Assembly (NCBI RefSeq): GCF_035920345.1
Contig: NZ_CP109149.1
Span: 62,001-126,000 of the forward strand
DNA from: Nocardia vinacea
GTDB lineage: Bacteria > Actinomycetota > Actinomycetes > Mycobacteriales > Mycobacteriaceae
Direction of reading: 5' to 3'
Length of the DNA stretch: 64,000 bases
A program made the translations under genes and the position numbers. A model generated the notes under the pieces. The model was not told the DNA's origin, did no database searches, and was given only the letters and a program-made list of their open reading frames with translations. Below, piece by piece: positions 60,307-64,000 of this stretch (its first letter is position 1; the number at the start of each line of letters is the position of its first letter).

Positions 60307-60705
60307 TCAGAAGCCTTTACCGGACTCGGATCCGGCGTCGCCTGATGCGTCCGAATCCGCCACGTCGTCGCTCTCCGGGAGCGACCACTCAGAACGCGGC
60401 CACGATATCTGCGGCCAGGTTGTCGTCTCGACGGCGATTTCGTGCTGCCGTAGAGCGTCAATCGTGCTCTCCCGAATCGCTCCCATGATCTCAGCCACCA
60501 ACTCCTGGCGAGCCATGCTCGCTATCGTCCCGGGAGCGATATACAGGTCGGTGAGCCGACCTACCCCATCCACTTCCGGGATCACCCTGGAGGTGCGCGA
60601 CGGCCGCCGAGCACGGATCTTGTCGATCCGTTCCTCCATGTCATCGACGGCATAACCCAGTGCCCGGCCCGACTCCAGCGCAGCTGCCGTCTCGGGATGC
60701 ATCAT
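60307..60705 (-). CDS. YbaB/EbfC-like nucleoid-associated-type protein
   Basis: 132 aa from ATG 60705 (GCGAGG upstream; the frame opens at 60741). The order is that of YbaB/EbfC relatives found in actinobacterial type VII loci: an N-terminal helix ALGYAVDDMEERIDKIRAR, strands TSRVIPEVDGVGRLTDLYIAPG and a long C-terminal helix ARQELVAEIMGAIRESTIDALRQHE, then an acidic tail DDVADSDASGDAG. First gene of the minus-strand cluster leading to the effectors. A broken copy is at 48105-49188. Confidence 0.68.
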   Translation of the reverse strand: MMHPETAAALESGRALGYAVDDMEERIDKIRARRPSRTSRVIPEVDGVGRLTDLYIAPGTIASMARQELVAEIMGAIRESTIDALRQHEIAVETTTWPQISWPRSEWSLPESDDVADSDASGDAGSESGKGF

Positions 60706-61132
60706 GCCGGCCTCGCTTTCCGTATTGCGCGCCCGAGCCACTGCTCGGGTCCGTCACATCCATGTATATAAAAATTGACTACCCATTAAACTTTTCATTT
60801 TTTCGGCAGCATGACGATCTCACCTTCCCCGCTATCCATGCGGAAGAGTGACCTGTACTCGCTATCCTTTGCTGCTTGTCCGTGAGCTCTGACGAACGCT
60901 CCCATTCATCACCGCGTGCAAGGCATCTATGTTGTCCGGGTGGAATAATGTTGCCGTCGTCTCTGACAAGCAGATAATTCTTGGCTGGCGCACCCTCGGC
61001 ATAACGGACATTCATCCAATCGAGCACGTCGATGTTGGGGCCACTACTCGTGGAAGTCCCGGTCTGTCCGTGAGCGATCACATCGAAGATTCCCGGGATA
61101 GCGAGAAACGCCGCAGCAGTAAAACTGATCCT

Positions 61133-61228
61133 CGAACCGTCCGGTCCGGGCAAGGCGTGGACTCGACCGGCGGGCACCCGCAGAGTCACCCGGTCCACCA
61201 AGGTGCGGTGAGCTTCGATGTCGTTCAC
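61133..61228 (-). pseudogene. ABC-transporter ATPase, N-terminal remnant
   Basis: GTG 61228 with GGAGGT upstream reads NDIEAH, then LVDRVTLRVPAGRVHALPGPDGS, a mutated Walker A region (expected GPNGAGK). Similarity ends there although the frame stays open to 60779. It stands 19 bp from operator copy E, the same layout as copies C and D. Non-functional. Confidence 0.6.
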
Positions 61229-61246
61229 CAGAACCTCCAGCCAACC

Positions 61247-61302
61247 GTGAACAGCGTTCGCAGTCGCGAGCGTACACTTCTGCTAACGATGTTCGCAACT
61301 AT
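61247..61302 (+). repeat. Double operator, copy E
   Basis: GAACAGCGTTCGCAG then GCTAACGATGTTCGCAACTAT with a ~30-bp period. The ABC remnant starts 19 bp to the left; no TetR gene remains to the right, where an integrase remnant begins. Confidence 0.65.
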
Positions 61303-61331
61303 GATGGCACGCCAGCTGCCGATGACGCCGG

Positions 61332-61965
61332 GTGTTCGGCACCAGCGGACAAAGCAGCGCCGAGCATCTGATCGACCGCTGTCACTTGATCTGCCGGCCG
61401 ATACGCGATCTGCTGGTCGACTACCTGCGCGAACGCCAGCCCACGGTCGACTACGTCACCTTGCAGTGCCTGGCTGGCACGCTCGGCAAGCTGTTCTGGG
61501 CCGACCTCGAGCACCACCCCCCAGGAATCGATTCGCTGCGGCTGGCACCCGAGGTCGCCGCGGCCTGGAAGCAGCGCATCCTGACCCGTGAGTCGGGTCT
61601 GTCCACCCTGGCCATGGTTCGCGCGTTCTATCTCGACATCGCCCAATGGGCGATGGAAGAACCCACCCGCTGGGGCCCGTGGGCGGCACCATCTCCGATC
61701 CGCGCCGAAGAGATAAGACGAACAAAATCCCTGCAGCGCCGCAAGTCCCGCATGAATCAACGCACCCGCGAACGACTCCCTGTGCTGCCCACTCTCGTCG
61801 CCTCCGCCAACACCGAGCGCCGCGCGGCCGCAGAAAAACTGGCCGCTGCCGAGGCCACCGCGCCCGGTGAAACGTTCGACATCATCAGCCTCGCCGAGGA
61901 AGCAGGGCTGAAGCGAAACAGGCTGACTCACAAGCACACCGACCTCGCAGACCCACCGCCCTGGC
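61332..61965 (+). pseudogene. Fused remnant of Tn554-like integrase and TnpC-like genes
   Basis: The reading VTLQCLAGTLGKLFWADLEHHPPGID (in pieces) to WAMEEPTRWGPWAAPSPIRAEE parallels the integrase at the right edge (FWKD, ERHHPGVD; WAFDDPARWGRWAVPCPIRADD). After MNQRTRERLPVLPTLVASA it changes to ISLAEEAGLKRNRLTHKHTDL, which resembles the helix-turn-helix of a TnpC-type protein. The catalytic domain is absent, so an internal deletion joined two neighbouring genes. An IS21 fragment follows directly. Confidence 0.6.
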
Positions 61966-62370
61966 GACGAGGCCGAGGTCGATTTCGGCGAGGTGACCGT
62001 GGAGCTGCGCGGGGCCCGGGTCGTGCTCTATCTGTTCTCGCTGCGAATGTCCTGCTCCGGCCGTTCGGTTCAGTGGGTGTTCGCCTCCGGCGGGCAGGAA
62101 GCGTTCCTGGAGGGGCACGTGCACGCGTTCACGCAGCTGGGCGGGGTCCCACACGGCAAGATCCGTTATGACAATCTGAAACCCGCGGTTGCCAAGGTCC
62201 TCGGGTTGGGGAGGCCAGAACCGAATCTGAGCGCTGGACCGCGTTCCCCAGCCACTACGGCATCGACGACCCGTTCTACTGCATCCCCGGCATCGAGGGG
62301 GCGCACGAGAAGGGCGGTGTCGAGGGCCAGATCGGCTACTACCGACGCAATCACTTCGTCCCCGTCCCTT
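61966..62370 (+). pseudogene. IS21-family transposase fragment (second type)
   Basis: EAEVDFGEVTVELRG (first catalytic Asp), SVQWVFASGGQEAFLEGHVHAF, GKIRYDNLKPAV (second Asp), then after a frameshift near 62215 ERWTAF, SHYGIDDPFYCIPGIEGAH and EKGGVEGQIGYYRRNHFV (Glu). It differs from the IstA at 45483. Both the N- and C-termini are missing. Confidence 0.7.
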
Positions 62371-62421
62371 CTCTGAACTATGGAATTGCCGGATTTGCCT
62401 GATAGTCACGAGAATTCACTG

Positions 62422-64000
62422 TTAGTCGGTCTGATGCCGGTGGGCTGTTGTTCGTCCGACGAGATCGTGGAAGCCGGGCATGCCGAGGGCGGTTGTGCTG
62501 GTTCGCCGCTCAAGGGTGTGGTCGGCTTGGGCGAGTTTGTCTCGGGCGGCGGTGAGGCTGACCCTGAGTCCGTCAGCCTCACCGGTCCAGCCCTCCCGTT
62601 CGGCTTCGGCGATGCGGGCGATGAGGTTGTCCCGGATGTCGATGAGACGTTGCCGCTGGTGGGGGTCGACGCGAAGTAGTGGGCAACGGACGCAACTGTG
62701 TTCATGGACGCAGCTGGTTCCCCATGCTCGCCCACAGTCGCCGAGAGCAAGTTTGCGGCGTTCGAAGTGGCCGAGGAATTCATTCCATTCGTCGTCGGTA
62801 GGTTGTCGGTATTCTTCGGTCGGACGGAGTTGTCGTCGCCGAGCGATAAACGCCCGGTGGCCGTTGATGGCTTCCTCTGGATAAACGGCTTTGTATCCCA
62901 TAGTGGTGTTGATGTCCTTGTGCCCCAATAGAATTTGGGCGATATGGGGTGGCATGCCGTTCATGATGGCCTCCGTAGTGAAGACCCTCCGGAAGTCGTG
63001 CGGAGCCCATTCCAGCGGGGATCCGTCATTATCGATGATGCCGCTGCGGGCCAGCGCGCCGGTCACCAATCCGCGGATGCCACTGACCGGGATCGGTCGT
63101 GCTTCCAGGCTGACGGTGCGCTGGAACAACAGCGGCATGGGCGGATTCCAGATCTTCTCGTGCTGGTCGTAGGCGATCACGAGTGGGACACTGCCGTCGG
63201 TATTGCGGATGCGGCAGATCATCGCCGACAGCACGTCGGCCAGTTCCGGGGCGATCACGAGCAGCCGTTCCTGATCAGTCTTGGACGGTGGAACCTGAAG
63301 CAGCGGAACGAGTTCGCCGGTTTTCGGGGTGCGGTATTGAACGAGGCTGTGGTGGGTGAGCTCGCTGAGTTCCTCGACCCTGACGCCGGTCAGCCGCAGA
63401 ACTTCCACGGCCGCCCACGCCCAGAACGCGTTGTCCTCTTCCCGGGTGAGATCGCGGCGCAGGCCGGTGTCGCTTTCGTCGGCCCAGATTCGCGGCGATG
63501 GCCTCTTGAGCACTGGTCTCAGGAAGGTAGTGTCGTCAACGGTGAACTGTTGGCCTGGTTCGGTTTTCGCTGCTGCATCGAGCCGGGCCGCGGCGACGTT
63601 GCGTTCGCGGTCGACGGATTCGATGAGAACAGGAAGAACGGGTAACCGCTGGCGCGTGCGCTGGTCCATGCGGGCTTTGCGGCGCGAGACCATTTTGCGG
63701 TGCTGGACGTCGTCGGCGCGGATCGGGCAGGGAACCGCCCAGCGGCCCCAGCGGGCGGGGTCGTCGAAGGCCCACTGCGCCAGGTCGAGATAGAAACTGC
63801 GCACGGTGATCAGGACATCGGCCGCGGTGTCTCGTTCGACAGTGGTTTCTGTGACGACGCCCGCTGGGGTGGTCGAGCGGATAGTGCGGGTTCGGATCCG
63901 TTGCTTCCAGGCGGCGGCGGTGGCGGGGCTCAACTTCAGGGAGTCGACGCCAGGATGATGGCGTTCGATGTCCTTCCAGAAGGTGAGGGCCAACGTGATC
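62422..64000 (-). CDS. Tyrosine recombinase/integrase, Tn554-like (5' end outside window)
   Basis: At least 525 aa; the frame continues past the right edge (ITLALTFWKDIERHHPG), so the TTG at 63993 is not the real start. Catalytic signature: TGVRVEELSEL with Arg, HDFRRVFTTEAIMNG, LLGHKDINTTMGYKAVYPEE with His and Tyr. The C-terminus has CGRAWGTSCVHEHSCVRCPLL, the Cys cluster seen at the end of TnpB-like proteins, and a coiled coil. It is a different lineage from TnpB at 26785. Probably part of another mobile element to the right. Confidence 0.83.
   Translation of the reverse strand, partial: ITLALTFWKDIERHHPGVDSLKLSPATAAAWKQRIRTRTIRSTTPAGVVTETTVERDTAADVLITVRSFYLDLAQWAFDDPARWGRWAVPCPIRADDVQHRKMVSRRKARMDQRTRQRLPVLPVLIESVDRERNVAAARLDAAAKTEPGQQFTVDDTTFLRPVLKRPSPRIWADESDTGLRRDLTREEDNAFWAWAAVEVLRLTGVRVEELSELTHHSLVQYRTPKTGELVPLLQVPPSKTDQERLLVIAPELADVLSAMICRIRNTDGSVPLVIAYDQHEKIWNPPMPLLFQRTVSLEARPIPVSGIRGLVTGALARSGIIDNDGSPLEWAPHDFRRVFTTEAIMNGMPPHIAQILLGHKDINTTMGYKAVYPEEAINGHRAFIARRRQLRPTEEYRQPTDDEWNEFLGHFERRKLALGDCGRAWGTSCVHEHSCVRCPLLRVDPHQRQRLIDIRDNLIARIAEAEREGWTGEADGLRVSLTAARDKLAQADHTLERRTSTTALGMPGFHDLVGRTTAHRHQTD

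Noticed and set aside
1..64000. tRNA, rRNA or riboswitch genes
   Set aside because: I saw no cloverleaf-like CCA-ended segments, rRNA motifs or known riboswitch cores while reading; a covariance-model scan was not possible.

Overview
The window is high-GC DNA from an actinomycete, most likely Nocardia or a close relative such as Rhodococcus or Gordonia. This rests on WXG100/type VII secretion proteins, XRE regulators with helical-repeat C-termini, leaderless-type promoters with TANNNT -10 boxes, DUF4192 and ParB-like plasmid genes, and a TrwC/TraA-type (MOBF) relaxase. It looks like part of a large plasmid or integrated conjugative element flanked by accessory, IS-scarred DNA. No rRNA, tRNA or CRISPR array was seen.

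Layout. (1) 1-1129: the start of a type VII secretion operon (two WXG100 proteins and the N-terminus of a larger protein). (2) 1.4-12.8 kb: accessory genes. These include a frameshifted ankyrin gene, a hydrolase and a hexapeptide protein, an XRE regulator facing a run of five small genes, and a Gfo/Idh/MocA oxidoreductase - DegT aminotransferase - NUDIX operon facing an XRE - APH-type kinase operon. (3) 13.0-15.0 kb: a two-gene system of an EACC1-like protein and a caspase-like protease fused to a degenerate EAL domain. (4) 15.2-43.7 kb: a long, almost wholly minus-strand plasmid-type module. It holds the 1983-aa relaxase, paralogues of its C-terminal domain, SSBs, DUF4192, a ParB-like protein, a DprA-like protein, a primase-polymerase, many short proteins with 1- to 14-base overlaps, and two tandem amidoligase/glutamine-amidotransferase pairs. 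A Tn554-like element (25551-30148) interrupts it. That element splits one ssb gene exactly in frame and carries an intact ssb gene. (5) 43.9-54.3 kb: a heavily decayed region with a DNA-ligase fragment cut by an IS21-type element, TetR genes and pseudogenes, and MMPL, ABC and methyltransferase fragments. A roughly 50-bp double operator recurs here and once more near 61.3 kb. (6) 54.5-60.7 kb: a lower-GC minus-strand cluster of presumed type VII secretion accessory/effector proteins, including an 812-aa protein with a lectin-like N-terminus and 15-residue repeats. (7) 61.1-64.0 kb: remnants of another Tn554-like and another IS21-like element, then an integrase running off the right edge.

How it works together. 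The 15-44 kb block would supply DNA processing for transfer and maintenance (relaxase, SSB, DprA, Prim-Pol, ParB). No coupling protein, ParA or classical Rep is visible here. The caspase/EACC1 pair resembles actinobacterial conflict systems. The amidoligase pairs are predicted to make or modify a peptide or metabolite; a 49-aa ORF directly upstream is a possible but unproven substrate. Functions are inferred from reading motifs by eye; no database search was run.
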